Assembly: GCA_035535015.1 (NCBI GenBank)
Contig: DATLQU010000024.1
Location: 54,798 to 118,797, forward strand
Length of the DNA: 64,000 nt
Origin: Palsa-661 sp035535015
Lineage (GTDB): Bacteria; Actinomycetota; Acidimicrobiia; Acidimicrobiales; UBA8190
Reading direction: 5' to 3'
Positions 1-9,162 of this stretch are shown here, one piece after another (position 1 is the first letter of the stretch; every line of letters starts with the position of its first letter). A program made the position numbers and the translations under genes. The notes beneath the pieces are model-generated. The model ran no database searches. It was not told the origin of the DNA and saw only the letters and a list, made by a program, of their open reading frames with translations.

Positions 1-472
1 CCGTCTTCAAGGTGACCACGGCGTTGATGGTGCCGGCATCGGTGCTCGGACCGTAGGTGACGGTTCCCTTGCCGTAGCCGAGCGGCGGGCCGCCGGTCGC
101 CGGTTGCAGGGCCAGGAGATTGCCGGGAACGCCGAATTGGTAGCTGCGTCGCGTCCCCCGGAAGGGGACGATCTGCCATCCGACGATGTAAGCGGTGCCG
201 CCGGCGCCGGAGGCGTTGAAGACCTGGGAGAGCAACGTCTGAGGGTGGCCGGGGCCCGGTGGCACCGGTGCTCCGCAGGCGAAGCCCGTGGCCCGGCTCA
301 TGTCGATGCCGGGAGCCCGGGCCGGCGCAGTCGTGGTCGGGGTGGAATGACCTGAGGTGACGCCGACTCCGACTCCGACACCGATGCCGGCCAGCACCAC
401 GCCGACGGCGACACCGGCCAGGAACCGCTTGGAGAACGCCGCCCGGCGCCGCTCTCCCTGCCCGTCAGGCAA
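1..472 (-). CDS. Partial membrane-anchored exported protein (3' end outside window)
   Basis: The reading frame is open from a TTG at 472 to the window edge, so the C-terminus is missing. After a short basic cytoplasmic stretch (residues 7-17) there is one Val/Gly-rich transmembrane segment at about residues 18-38, then an extracytoplasmic part with a Thr/Pro linker and one Cys. It is the last visible member of a coupled minus-strand set: its TTG overlaps the preceding gene's stop (465-467) by 8 bp. TTG was chosen because no ATG or GTG lies before the transmembrane segment in this frame. The family is not recognised. Confidence 0.55.
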   Translation of the reverse strand, partial: MPDGQGERRRAAFSKRFLAGVAVGVVLAGIGVGVGVGVTSGHSTPTTTAPARAPGIDMSRATGFACGAPVPPGPGHPQTLLSQVFNASGAGGTAYIVGWQIVPFRGTRRSYQFGVPGNLLALQPATGGPPLGYGKGTVTYGPSTDAGTINAVVTLKT

Positions 473-2348
473 GAGCCTGATAGGCCTTGGCGAAGTCGAT
501 GAAGGCCGTCGTGTACTTGCCGGCGGCCAGCGCTGTGTTGCCGGCGCTCAACAGGGTGACGGCGGTGGCCTTGATCGGCGCCCCGATCTTCTGCATGGCG
601 GCCAGGTCGGAGGTGACCACCGACTGGACGCCCACCGGGGTGGAGTCGAGGAAGCCGCCGTACTTGGCCGGGAGCATGAACTTCACCTCGGGCACGACGG
701 GACCCCACCCGGCCAGGGCCTGCTCGATCTGGAGCGTGAGATAGCCCTGGTACTGCTGCAGGGTGATGGCCGACTCGGACTGAATGGTGTTCAGGATCTT
801 CTGGTTGCCCTGGACCACCAGGTTGGTGAGCCCCTGGGCGTCGGTGTCGACCTCGGTGATGATCTGGGTCAGGTCCGTGGCCAGCGCGCTCTGGATGGTG
901 GAGACCCCGGTGACCACCTGCTGTCCCGTGGTGGTCTCCGTGTTCTGGATGGTGGCGACGTCGTTCTGGAGCGCCGTCTGCAGGGTCTGCAGTCCCGTGG
1001 TCGTGCCCTGGGCGGTGTTCCCCACGGCGGACTGCAGCGTGTTGGTGTCGCTCGTCAGTGCCTGTTGGATCGCCTGTTGGAACAAGGTCAGGCCCGTATT
1101 GGCGATGTTCTGCACATCCTGCTGCGTCTTGGCCTGCGTGGCCTGCAGCTGGACGATGAGCGTCGACGTCGAGGTCATGAGGCCGTAGGTCTGCACCGTG
1201 GTGTTGTCGATATTCAGCGCCTCACCGGCGACGTTGGCGTTGGCGCAGTCGTTGGCCAGCGCCATCTCGTAGGCGAGAACGTCGTGGACGATCTGGGCGG
1301 CGGTGGCCACCACCTCGGCGATGATGGCGGCGATGGAGAAGCCGATTCCTCCGTAGACGCCGAGGACCTGACCCGCGCCCAGAACCTGCCCGGCGTTGTA
1401 GACCGACGACGCCACGTCGACGATGATCTGGGCGGCGAAAATGGACTCTTCACTGGGGGCAGTGGGACACGGCTGCGCCTGGAACGGGGTGACCGGCGTA
1501 TCGACCAGGACGGCGCTCGGGACCGGGGTCTTGATGGAGGCGAGGAGGGCGTGGGTGACCGAGCGGGTCCGGCCGGCCGGTGCTTTCGCCCCGAACGCCG
1601 GCCCCTTGACCCTGAGCGAGGACAGATTCGCCGCGGTCCCCGGCGGGAGCGTCGTCGAGTTGGCGGCGATGGACGCCATCAGGTCGGGGATCTCACTCCA
1701 CTCGGGGACCTGTTGGGTGATGTTGTAGAACTGCGCCAATTGGGCACCGGTGAGTCCGGAGACCTGCGTCTGGAATTGGGCCAGGGATTCGAGATTGTCC
1801 GTCTGTCCGAGGACCTGGGCCGTGGCCAACTCGGATTGGTACGTGGTGTCGAGGCTGGCGGCGAACCCGGTCGGAGCCGGTGCCACGTTCGTCGGAGTGG
1901 ACGAGGAGACGGTGAAGCTCTGGGCCGGGGACGACACCGAGCCGGTGTTGGAGGTGTCGCCGCCGTAGGTGGCCACCACGGCCGTGAAGGCGGTGCCGTC
2001 GGGGAACTGGCTGTCGGTGGGGTTGCAGGTGCCGCCGGACACGGACCCACCCACGGGGCCGAGGGTCGCCGTGCACACGGTCGCCCCCGAGGCGGTGTCG
2101 GTGACGACGACGGTACCGGTGGGGGCACTGTTCCCGTCCTGCCCCGTGACGGTGATACCGAAGCTGTCGACGCTCTCGGCGCCGGGGGAGACTGTGCTGT
2201 TGCTCTGGGTGAGGGCCGTCGTCGTGGTGGTGGCCGCGGCCGAAGCCTGCGTCGCCGACCAGACCAGGCCGGGGACGATGGCCAGAACCCCGACCACCAC
2301 GCGGGCGGAGCGGGTCCGGAGTCGACTGGTGGGCAGGGTGGTCATCAT
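465..2348 (-). CDS. Secreted helical protein with Ig-like N-domain, paralogue A
   Basis: 627 aa. A signal peptide (about residues 1-37, ending in an ASA-type site) is followed by a Thr-rich stretch and one Ig-like module (about 45-150). A mostly helical region comes next. Around residues 290-370 a Cys, a hydrophobic Gly/Ala/Ile segment and a second Cys (LANDC) occur, followed by roughly 200 residues of Gln/Thr/Leu-rich helix with coiled-coil character. It is clearly paralogous to the next upstream gene, sharing EWS-IP-LM, IFAAQI, NIDNTT and LDSTPVGVQ motifs; only this copy keeps the Ig module. The ATG overlaps the upstream TGA (ATGA), indicating translational coupling. Function unknown. The layout of a hydrophobic hairpin inside long helices recalls alpha-helical pore-forming toxins, which is inference only. 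Confidence 0.85.
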   Translation of the reverse strand: MMTTLPTSRLRTRSARVVVGVLAIVPGLVWSATQASAAATTTTTALTQSNSTVSPGAESVDSFGITVTGQDGNSAPTGTVVVTDTASGATVCTATLGPVGGSVSGGTCNPTDSQFPDGTAFTAVVATYGGDTSNTGSVSSPAQSFTVSSSTPTNVAPAPTGFAASLDTTYQSELATAQVLGQTDNLESLAQFQTQVSGLTGAQLAQFYNITQQVPEWSEIPDLMASIAANSTTLPPGTAANLSSLRVKGPAFGAKAPAGRTRSVTHALLASIKTPVPSAVLVDTPVTPFQAQPCPTAPSEESIFAAQIIVDVASSVYNAGQVLGAGQVLGVYGGIGFSIAAIIAEVVATAAQIVHDVLAYEMALANDCANANVAGEALNIDNTTVQTYGLMTSTSTLIVQLQATQAKTQQDVQNIANTGLTLFQQAIQQALTSDTNTLQSAVGNTAQGTTTGLQTLQTALQNDVATIQNTETTTGQQVVTGVSTIQSALATDLTQIITEVDTDAQGLTNLVVQGNQKILNTIQSESAITLQQYQGYLTLQIEQALAGWGPVVPEVKFMLPAKYGGFLDSTPVGVQSVVTSDLAAMQKIGAPIKATAVTLLSAGNTALAAGKYTTAFIDFAKAYQALA

Positions 2349-3904
2349 GCGGCCAACTGGTAGGCGATGGCGTAATCGGTCCAGGCCACCGTGTATTTGC
2401 CTGCGGCCAACGCCGCGTTGGCGGCGGCCAGCTCGGTGATGGCGAGCGCCTTGACGGCGACGCCCAGCTTCTGCAGGGAGGCGATGTCGGTGGTGACCAC
2501 TTCCTGGACGCCCACCGGGGTCGAGTCGAGATATCCACCCATCGAGGAGGGAAGCATGAGCTGGACCTCGGGGACGACAGGAGCCCAGCCCTGCAGGCCC
2601 TGCTCGATTTCGATCTGCAGGTTCGACTGGAATTCCTGCTGCGTCATGGCGAAGTTGGTCTGGAGGGCGTTCAGGATCTGCTGGTTGCCGGCGGTGATGA
2701 GAGTGGTGAGGCCCTGGGCGTCGACGTCGATCTCGTGGATGATCTGTGACAGGTCCACGGAGAGAGTCGACTGGATGCCGGAGACACCGGCGACCACCTG
2801 CTGACTGGTGGTGGTCTGGAGTTTCTGGATGGTGGTCAGATCGTTCTGCAGCGCCGTCTGGATGATCTGCAGTTCGGTGGTTGTCTGTTGCGTGTCACCG
2901 CCGTTGGTGGAATCCAACGTGTTGGTCGAGCTGGTGAGGGCCTGGACGAGGGTCTGCTGGACCAGGGTCAGTCCCGCCTGGAGATTCTGGACGTCCTGAT
3001 CGGTGGTCGTCTCGATGGACTGCGACTGCACGATGAGCGCCATCGTCGAGGTGGCCAGGTTGTAGCTGGCCAGTGTGGTGTTGTCGATGTTCGACACGGT
3101 GTTGGCCAGGTTGTTTGCGGCGCAGTCGTTGGACAGGCTCTGCAGGTAGACGAGGGTGTCGTGCACGACCTGGGCCACCAGCAGGACGGAGAGGGCGACG
3201 ACGGCGGCGATCCCGATGGCCACGAAGTTCGACGCGAAGGCACTGATCGCCACCAGGGCGGTGGCGGTGTTGTACAGCCCACTGGCGACGTCGATGACGA
3301 TCTGGGCGGCGAAGATGGCCGCCTCGGGGGGGGCGGCCGGGCACGACTGGTTCTGGACCGGTGCCACCGAATTCGTGGGGATGGCCGCGGTCAGCTGGGC
3401 GTGACCTAACGGGCTCTTCCCGCCGACGGCGGACGGGGTTCCGACCCGGAAGGCCATGAGGGTCGCCGTCTTTGCCCCTGCGCTCGCCCCCGGGCCGCGG
3501 AAGGCCGATTGGGTGGCCGGGACCGCGCCGGAACTCGACGCCGGAACGTCAGCGATGACCGTCTGCATGAGTGACGGGATCTGGCTCCACTCGGGATTCT
3601 GCTGGGTGACGTAGTACATGGCGGCCAGCGAGGCGCCGTTCATGGTCGAGATCTTCTGCTGATACTGCGCCACGGACTCGTATCCCTGGGTGTGTCCGAG
3701 CGTCTGGGCCGCCACCACCTCGGACTGGTAAGTGGTCACCAGGGTGGCGGCGAATCCCGGGGGCGCCGGGGGAAGGTTGGCGGGGACGGACGACGCCGTC
3801 GTCGTCGTGGTCCCTGCTGACGCGTCCGCCGCCGACCAGACGAGGGCCTGGGACACCACCATAACGCCCACCAAGAGGCGGACCGACCGGACTCCTGGCC
3901 TCAT
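2345..3904 (-). CDS. Secreted helical protein, paralogue B
   Basis: 519 aa from the ATG at 3904, which overlaps the upstream stop as ATGA. The frame is open further upstream, but this start gives a clean signal peptide (MRPGVRSVRLLVGVMVV..., cleavage near ASAG) and fits the coupling seen at the next junction. It aligns along its length with paralogue A but lacks the Ig-like module. It keeps the paired Cys (QSCP and SNDC) flanking a roughly 50-residue hydrophobic segment, then the long Gln/Thr-rich helical region and the LDSTPVGVQ motif. The pair looks like an old tandem duplication. Family not recognised. Confidence 0.85.
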   Translation of the reverse strand: MRPGVRSVRLLVGVMVVSQALVWSAADASAGTTTTTASSVPANLPPAPPGFAATLVTTYQSEVVAAQTLGHTQGYESVAQYQQKISTMNGASLAAMYYVTQQNPEWSQIPSLMQTVIADVPASSSGAVPATQSAFRGPGASAGAKTATLMAFRVGTPSAVGGKSPLGHAQLTAAIPTNSVAPVQNQSCPAAPPEAAIFAAQIVIDVASGLYNTATALVAISAFASNFVAIGIAAVVALSVLLVAQVVHDTLVYLQSLSNDCAANNLANTVSNIDNTTLASYNLATSTMALIVQSQSIETTTDQDVQNLQAGLTLVQQTLVQALTSSTNTLDSTNGGDTQQTTTELQIIQTALQNDLTTIQKLQTTTSQQVVAGVSGIQSTLSVDLSQIIHEIDVDAQGLTTLITAGNQQILNALQTNFAMTQQEFQSNLQIEIEQGLQGWAPVVPEVQLMLPSSMGGYLDSTPVGVQEVVTTDIASLQKLGVAVKALAITELAAANAALAAGKYTVAWTDYAIAYQLAA

Positions 3905-6900
3905 CAGAAGACCGTGACCACGAGGGGATGGTAGAGCTGGACCAGCCACACTCCGGTGGTCGTGTCCTTGACGGTGACCGACATGATCTGCGTCACCGGG
4001 TCGGTGACAGAGAACTGGATCACTCCGGCCGAGGTCGTCCGGCCCCCTGGCGTCAGGATCCTGACATAGGCGTGCGAGAAGCCGGTGAGAGGCTTCAGGG
4101 TCAGCGAGACCTGGTGCGTGGGCGAGAGGGGCAGGGTCAAGCCCTTCAAGGTCACCGTGACCATCCACTGGCTGCCGCTGGCGTTCGTCGGCACGGCCGT
4201 GACGGTGGACTGGTTGGCCTCGTCGGCGGTGAAGTTGAGCGTCACCGTCTGGCGCACCCGGTAGCCGGTCGTCCGGTCGAGCGCTGACAGCACCACGCCG
4301 GACTCGACGGCCGAGTCACCGACGGTGAACGTGGCCACGCCGGAGGCGTTGGTCGTCCCGATCAACGGGAGGATGGACACGGTCGGCGAGCTGGACGACA
4401 GCGTGACGATGTGACCGGCCAGCGGCAGACGGCCTCCGCTCAGCAGTTTCACGGTCACCGTCGTGGTGGGGTTGCACGCCGCTGTGGCACACGCCACTCC
4501 CCCGGCGGGCACCGGCTTCGCCCCCGGCAGGCCACCGGCGGCCAGCGTGGTGACCGGATCGGTCATGCTCGACTGGAGCGATTCGCTGGTGGTGAAGGAG
4601 ATCGTGGCCGTCTGGTCGAGACGCGTCGTTCCCACCGTGGCCGCGCACAGCGGGTCCGATGCCGGGCCCCCGGGGTTCCCCGAGGTCGTGTCGCAGGCGG
4701 TGAGGGTCTCGCTCTCGACGGCCGTGTCGGAGACGGCGAACATCGCCTGCCCGTTGCAGTCCGTCGTGCCGAAGGGCGCCGGGACGGCACAGGTGGCCGT
4801 CGATTCGGCCGTCACCGTGGTGGTGGCCGTGGCGCCGCTGATCGTCACCACCTGACCGCTGATGGGCACGCCGTTGGCGTCGCGCAAAGTGACGGTGAGG
4901 GTGGCGGCCGGACCGTAGGCGGGCGTGGAGGCCGGGTTGATGGTCACCGACGACTGGTTGGCCTCACTGCCGGTGAAGACGACCGTGGCCGTGGCGAGCA
5001 GGGTGACGCCCGCCGTCTTGTCGACGGCGCCGATGGTGACGCTCTCGATGGCCTTGTCGGAGACGGTGAACGTGGTCGTGTCACCCGACGGGGTCCCCGG
5101 GCTGATGGTCACCGACGGAGACGACGACGTGAGCGAGACGGTGTGCCCGGTGATCGGGGTACCGGCGCCCTTCTGGAGGGTCACGGTGATGGTCGACACG
5201 GGACCGCCGGCCGGCAGGCTGGTGGGGTTGGCCACCACCGTGGACGCCTGTGCCTCGGTCTGTGAGAACGAGATGGTGATGGTTCCGGTGATGATGACAC
5301 CCGTGTTCAGGTCGCGGGCGTAGACCGTGAGCGTCTCGGGTTGGCTGTCGGTGACGGTGAAGCTCACCGCCCCGCTGGCCGCCGTGAGGCCGCCGAAGTT
5401 GCTGGTCGGCGAGGGAAGGACCGATGTCCATGGCGAACCGGTGGTGAGGGCCACGGCGTGTTGCCCGATCCCCTTGGTGGCCGAGGACTTGAGGGTCACC
5501 GTCACGCACACCGGAGAATGGCCGTCGGCCGGCGCGCTTCCCACCGGATTGGTGGCCGGGGAACACGCCACCGGACTGATCGTCGAGTCCGCCGCCTCGA
5601 GCTCATTCGCCGTCGGCGTGAACGTGACCACCACCTGCCCCGCCGGTGCCGTCAGCGCGTGCCAATTCGACGGTGACGCGCCCTGGCCCTGGCCGTATTC
5701 GGCCGTGAAGGTCACCGGATCGGGGACCGGGGTGGGCAGGGTCCCGTCGGACACCGAGAAGACGGCCTGTCCGTTGTTGTCCGTGGTGGCCGACTGCGGA
5801 TCGACGAAGACGGAGGTCTCCGACGGCGGCGCCAACAGCTCCAGGGGCAGGCCTTGGATGGGATGGTTGTTGGCGTCGAGGGCGGTCACCGTGACCTGCG
5901 ACGTCGTCACCCCGTCGGCCGGGACCGAGGCGGGCGACGCCGTCAGGTTGAGGCTGCTCGGAGCGCTCAGGAAGGTCAAGGTGACCGGGAGAGCGATCGA
6001 ACACGTCCCCGACCCCGGCACCGGGCCGCTGTAGATGCTGGCGCACAGCACGTTGGTCGTCGTATAGGAGGCGGTCGCCGTGAGGGACACGACTTCGGCG
6101 TGGGTGTCGCTGACGGTGAATGTCGCCGTTCCCGTGGGGTCGGTCGTCGTTGTCCCGGGCGAGATGACGGCGGTCACCGGTGGCGACCCCTGGCTCGGAG
6201 CCAGGGTGACCGTGGCCCCGCTCACGGAGGCGCCGCTGGTATCCACCAGGTTGACCTGCACCGTCGAGAACGACGCCGGCCCGTCGGCCACCAGGGTCGT
6301 GGGACTGGCGAAGACGGTTGCCCCTCCCGAGGTGAAGCTGATGGTGACGGTCTGGGGGATGACCACCTTGGCGTTCTGGACCGTGTCGCTGATGTCAGTG
6401 GCCTGATACGTCACGACATGGCCCACCGTGCGGGTGCAGGGGGTGGGCAGGTTCACGCAGTTGTCGGCCACCGAGAAGTTCGCCTGGCCGTGACAGTCGG
6501 TCGTCCCGGCCGCCGCCTGGAGTGCGCAGCCTGAGCTCCCCGTCGGAATGGCGACCGGGGTGATGGTGGTCGACGGGTCCGACGGGTTCGAGGCCAGGGT
6601 GACGTTCTTGTTGGCCACGGGATCGTTGCTGGCGTCGTGCAGCGTCACCGTCACCGTCGCCGCCGGGTAACCGTTGCCCGGCACGTTGTTGGTCTGACTG
6701 GCCGTCACCGTCGAGTGTCCGGGGTCGACACCCATGAAGTTGACCGTCACCAGATCGGAGGGGTTGGTGGCGGAGTTGATCGGCCACGGCGGCGTGGAGG
6801 GTCCGAATACGCTGAAGACCACGTTCTCGGCGCTGGCGTCGGACACGGAGAAGAAGGCCACGCCGGAGGAGTCCGTGTAGGCGGACCCCGTCGGGCAGTT

Positions 6901-8850
6901 GGCCGCGGTGGGAGGGGTGGAGGCCACCGTGGGACCGGTGGTGGCGTGGGTGGCCGTCCCGTCCGCCGCGTTCTGCTGGTTCAAAGAGACACAGGTGTTG
7001 TTGACGGCGTTACCGAACTGGTCGGCCAGGGTGACCTTGACGGTGGCCTGGGACTGCCCGTCCCCGGCCTCGTTGGCCGATGACCCGAAGGGGGGCCCGG
7101 TGGTCTGGCTGACGCCGATGCTCGACTGCGCCGTCGTCCGCCCCAGACAGACGGAGGGAGTGTATGCCGCGCTGTCGGGGGCGACGGCCTGGCCGGGAAC
7201 GAATTGGATGGGTATCTGGTCACCGAAATTCGGGAACGGATCGTTCACGTTCTGGGTGACGTCGAAGCCGGTGACGTGGGTGGTCTCGGCGCAGGTGTCG
7301 GTCACGTCGAAGGTGGCGGTGCCGTCGTCACCGGTGATCGAGGCGGCCGGGTGCTGGTTGTCCTGGGTGGCCGGCGGGGCTTGGGGGGTGACGATGGCGT
7401 TCGTCGTTCCCACCGTGGTGACTTCCAGGTTCTGCTGGTTGACCGGGTTGTTGTAGATGTCGCGCAGAGTCGCTGTCACCGTGTTGCCGCTGCTGTCGCT
7501 GACCGTGGTGACAGCCTGGCCGTCGTTGTTGGTGGAAGGGATGAGGGTGGAATGACACGGATCGATCTGGGGACTGGACTCACCGAAGCAGTTGCCGAGC
7601 TTGCTGGTGTCGTAATTCCCCACGAAGACCGGCGCATTGGCGGGCGAGCCGGGGACAGGGTCGTCGTTGGTCGAGATGGTGAAATCGGTGGGGTGATAGA
7701 GCGGGTTGGCCGCGCCGTGGCTCGACGTCCCGTACCCCGGTGGAGACACCGCATCCAGGGCGTCCACGGTGACCGTGTCGCCGGTGCCCCAGGTGGGCCC
7801 GCCGAGGGGAACGGTCAGGGTCACGCTCTCGACACCGGACGCCGTGGAGACGGTGGCCGAGGCGAAGTAGCCCACCCCGTTCTTGATGATGAGGTAGGGG
7901 ATGGCCGCGCCGGGTGCGAAGGGGGCGTTGCTGCACGGGCCCGACCCGCCGCCGGTACCGAACGAGACGGTATCGGTCTGGGCGAGGCCGAGGCCGCTGG
8001 TGACATCGGTGGCGGCGAACACGACATCCTGGTTGCCGCCGCGTTGGACCTCGAAGTAGGCGTTGCCGGATCCGTCGGTCGGGATCTGGTTGCCCAGGTC
8101 GTAGTGGCCGTTACCGACGTCGTAGCCATTGATCGAGGCGCCACCGTTGCCACTGACGTGGGGGCCGGGTCCGTTGTTGACCGACACCGGGTTGTAGGGA
8201 TCGAAGCCGTCGAGTCTGACGGTTCCCGTCGCCCCGGACAGGTGCAACTGGATGAAAAAGTCGGACGTCGACGCGCTGTAGAACGTCGTCACCGTCGAAT
8301 TGAGCTGCTCGGGTGTCTCGAACGAAGAAAGCGGGAACGATGCCGGCGGCAGGATGGAGCCGGCAGACGAATAGGGCTCGGCCGGATGGGGGAGTTTGAT
8401 CGTGATGGTGCTGTTCGGGCCCAATGTGGTCGCCGGTCGGAACTGGAACGTCTCGCTGTCGGTGTAGTTCCCCTCGTTGGTGGAGCCACCGAAGCCGTTG
8501 GGATCGTCGTAATTCTGATCGATAGCCCTGGAAGCGATGGGCGCGTAGCTGCCGATGATGCCGCACACGTTGAGTCCGCTGAGCGACTGACTACCGGGCT
8601 GGGGGATATTGACGTTGGTCGGCGAGCAGTTGAAGCCGATCTGGCAGATGAGCGCTCCGGCCGGCTGGGCCCCGAGGGCGAGAGACCCGGTGGTGAGGGC
8701 ACCGAGGACCGTGATCATCGAGAGCGACAGCCGCAGGCGACGGCCCGCGCGCGGTCCGTCCTGCGTCAGTCGTGAAGACGGACCCGACCGGTGTGCCCTC
8801 CCGAGGAACGCACCCACGGACACTCCCAAGCCGTGCGACCGTCGCACCAT
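3904..8850 (-). CDS. Giant secreted protein with about ten Ig-like (Big_1/invasin-type) repeats
   Basis: 1648 aa from an ATG at 8850 preceded by GGAGGGAG at good spacing. The open frame extends to 8994, but that region has no signal sequence. The signal peptide ends near QPAGA. The first 300 or so residues are unique and Cys-containing (CQIGFNC). After this come about ten repeats of about 100 residues with the Big_1 pattern: TVTVTL-D-----P--G--V-L near the start and G-ATF-VSD---E near the end. Such arrays make stiff stalks in surface adhesins (family knowledge). No sorting signal or C-terminal anchor is visible, so it may be released or held non-covalently. It is first in the coupled set with paralogues B and A, suggesting a joint surface function. 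Confidence 0.9.
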   Translation of the reverse strand: MVRRSHGLGVSVGAFLGRAHRSGPSSRLTQDGPRAGRRLRLSLSMITVLGALTTGSLALGAQPAGALICQIGFNCSPTNVNIPQPGSQSLSGLNVCGIIGSYAPIASRAIDQNYDDPNGFGGSTNEGNYTDSETFQFRPATTLGPNSTITIKLPHPAEPYSSAGSILPPASFPLSSFETPEQLNSTVTTFYSASTSDFFIQLHLSGATGTVRLDGFDPYNPVSVNNGPGPHVSGNGGASINGYDVGNGHYDLGNQIPTDGSGNAYFEVQRGGNQDVVFAATDVTSGLGLAQTDTVSFGTGGGSGPCSNAPFAPGAAIPYLIIKNGVGYFASATVSTASGVESVTLTVPLGGPTWGTGDTVTVDALDAVSPPGYGTSSHGAANPLYHPTDFTISTNDDPVPGSPANAPVFVGNYDTSKLGNCFGESSPQIDPCHSTLIPSTNNDGQAVTTVSDSSGNTVTATLRDIYNNPVNQQNLEVTTVGTTNAIVTPQAPPATQDNQHPAASITGDDGTATFDVTDTCAETTHVTGFDVTQNVNDPFPNFGDQIPIQFVPGQAVAPDSAAYTPSVCLGRTTAQSSIGVSQTTGPPFGSSANEAGDGQSQATVKVTLADQFGNAVNNTCVSLNQQNAADGTATHATTGPTVASTPPTAANCPTGSAYTDSSGVAFFSVSDASAENVVFSVFGPSTPPWPINSATNPSDLVTVNFMGVDPGHSTVTASQTNNVPGNGYPAATVTVTLHDASNDPVANKNVTLASNPSDPSTTITPVAIPTGSSGCALQAAAGTTDCHGQANFSVADNCVNLPTPCTRTVGHVVTYQATDISDTVQNAKVVIPQTVTISFTSGGATVFASPTTLVADGPASFSTVQVNLVDTSGASVSGATVTLAPSQGSPPVTAVISPGTTTTDPTGTATFTVSDTHAEVVSLTATASYTTTNVLCASIYSGPVPGSGTCSIALPVTLTFLSAPSSLNLTASPASVPADGVTTSQVTVTALDANNHPIQGLPLELLAPPSETSVFVDPQSATTDNNGQAVFSVSDGTLPTPVPDPVTFTAEYGQGQGASPSNWHALTAPAGQVVVTFTPTANELEAADSTISPVACSPATNPVGSAPADGHSPVCVTVTLKSSATKGIGQHAVALTTGSPWTSVLPSPTSNFGGLTAASGAVSFTVTDSQPETLTVYARDLNTGVIITGTITISFSQTEAQASTVVANPTSLPAGGPVSTITVTLQKGAGTPITGHTVSLTSSSPSVTISPGTPSGDTTTFTVSDKAIESVTIGAVDKTAGVTLLATATVVFTGSEANQSSVTINPASTPAYGPAATLTVTLRDANGVPISGQVVTISGATATTTVTAESTATCAVPAPFGTTDCNGQAMFAVSDTAVESETLTACDTTSGNPGGPASDPLCAATVGTTRLDQTATISFTTSESLQSSMTDPVTTLAAGGLPGAKPVPAGGVACATAACNPTTTVTVKLLSGGRLPLAGHIVTLSSSSPTVSILPLIGTTNASGVATFTVGDSAVESGVVLSALDRTTGYRVRQTVTLNFTADEANQSTVTAVPTNASGSQWMVTVTLKGLTLPLSPTHQVSLTLKPLTGFSHAYVRILTPGGRTTSAGVIQFSVTDPVTQIMSVTVKDTTTGVWLVQLYHPLVVTVF

Positions 8851-9162
8851 GTGAAACTCCCTCCGCCCGGGTAGAGAGCAGCGCACGCGCTGACGGCCCC
8901 CCGCCCGACATCCCGTCCGGATCCATGAGAGGCACCGGTGCTGGCACTGTAAGGGGGCCGAAGGCCACCAACAACACCCAAAATTGGGGAACATAACGTG
9001 GGGTGAGCGGAAAGTGGCGATCTTGATGCGGCCTGCGGTCGTGCTGCCTCATGTGATCGGGACCCCCGCCCGGGACCGGTCCCGATGAATGTACGCAGTA
9101 CGGCCTTGTTTTCATCATCATTGAGGGTGACCCCAGGCGCCCTTTCCGACCACAATGGGGTG
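8851..9162. promoter_or_regulatory. Divergent intergenic region
   Basis: This gap separates the giant Ig-repeat gene (minus) from the His-rich exported gene (plus), so promoters should face both ways. On the minus side GGAGGGAG is the ribosome site. On the plus side GTGACC and CACAAT (9151-9156) are 18 bp apart, and CACAAT lies 6 nt before the GTG at 9163. A perfect 14-bp palindrome, CGGGACCGGTCCCG, sits at 9071-9084 and could be an operator. An AT-rich patch lies around 8970-9000. No gene is seen. Confidence 0.4.

Noticed and set aside
357..2363. Long plus-strand open frame opposite paralogue A
   Set aside because: Its translation is Gly/Asp/Arg-rich low-complexity text with no domain, while the minus frame has signal peptide and conserved motifs shared with a paralogue.
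4411..8775. Plus-strand open frames opposite the Ig-repeat gene
   Set aside because: They are antisense shadows of a GC-rich repeat protein; compositions are Arg/Gly-rich and lack any signal or domain.
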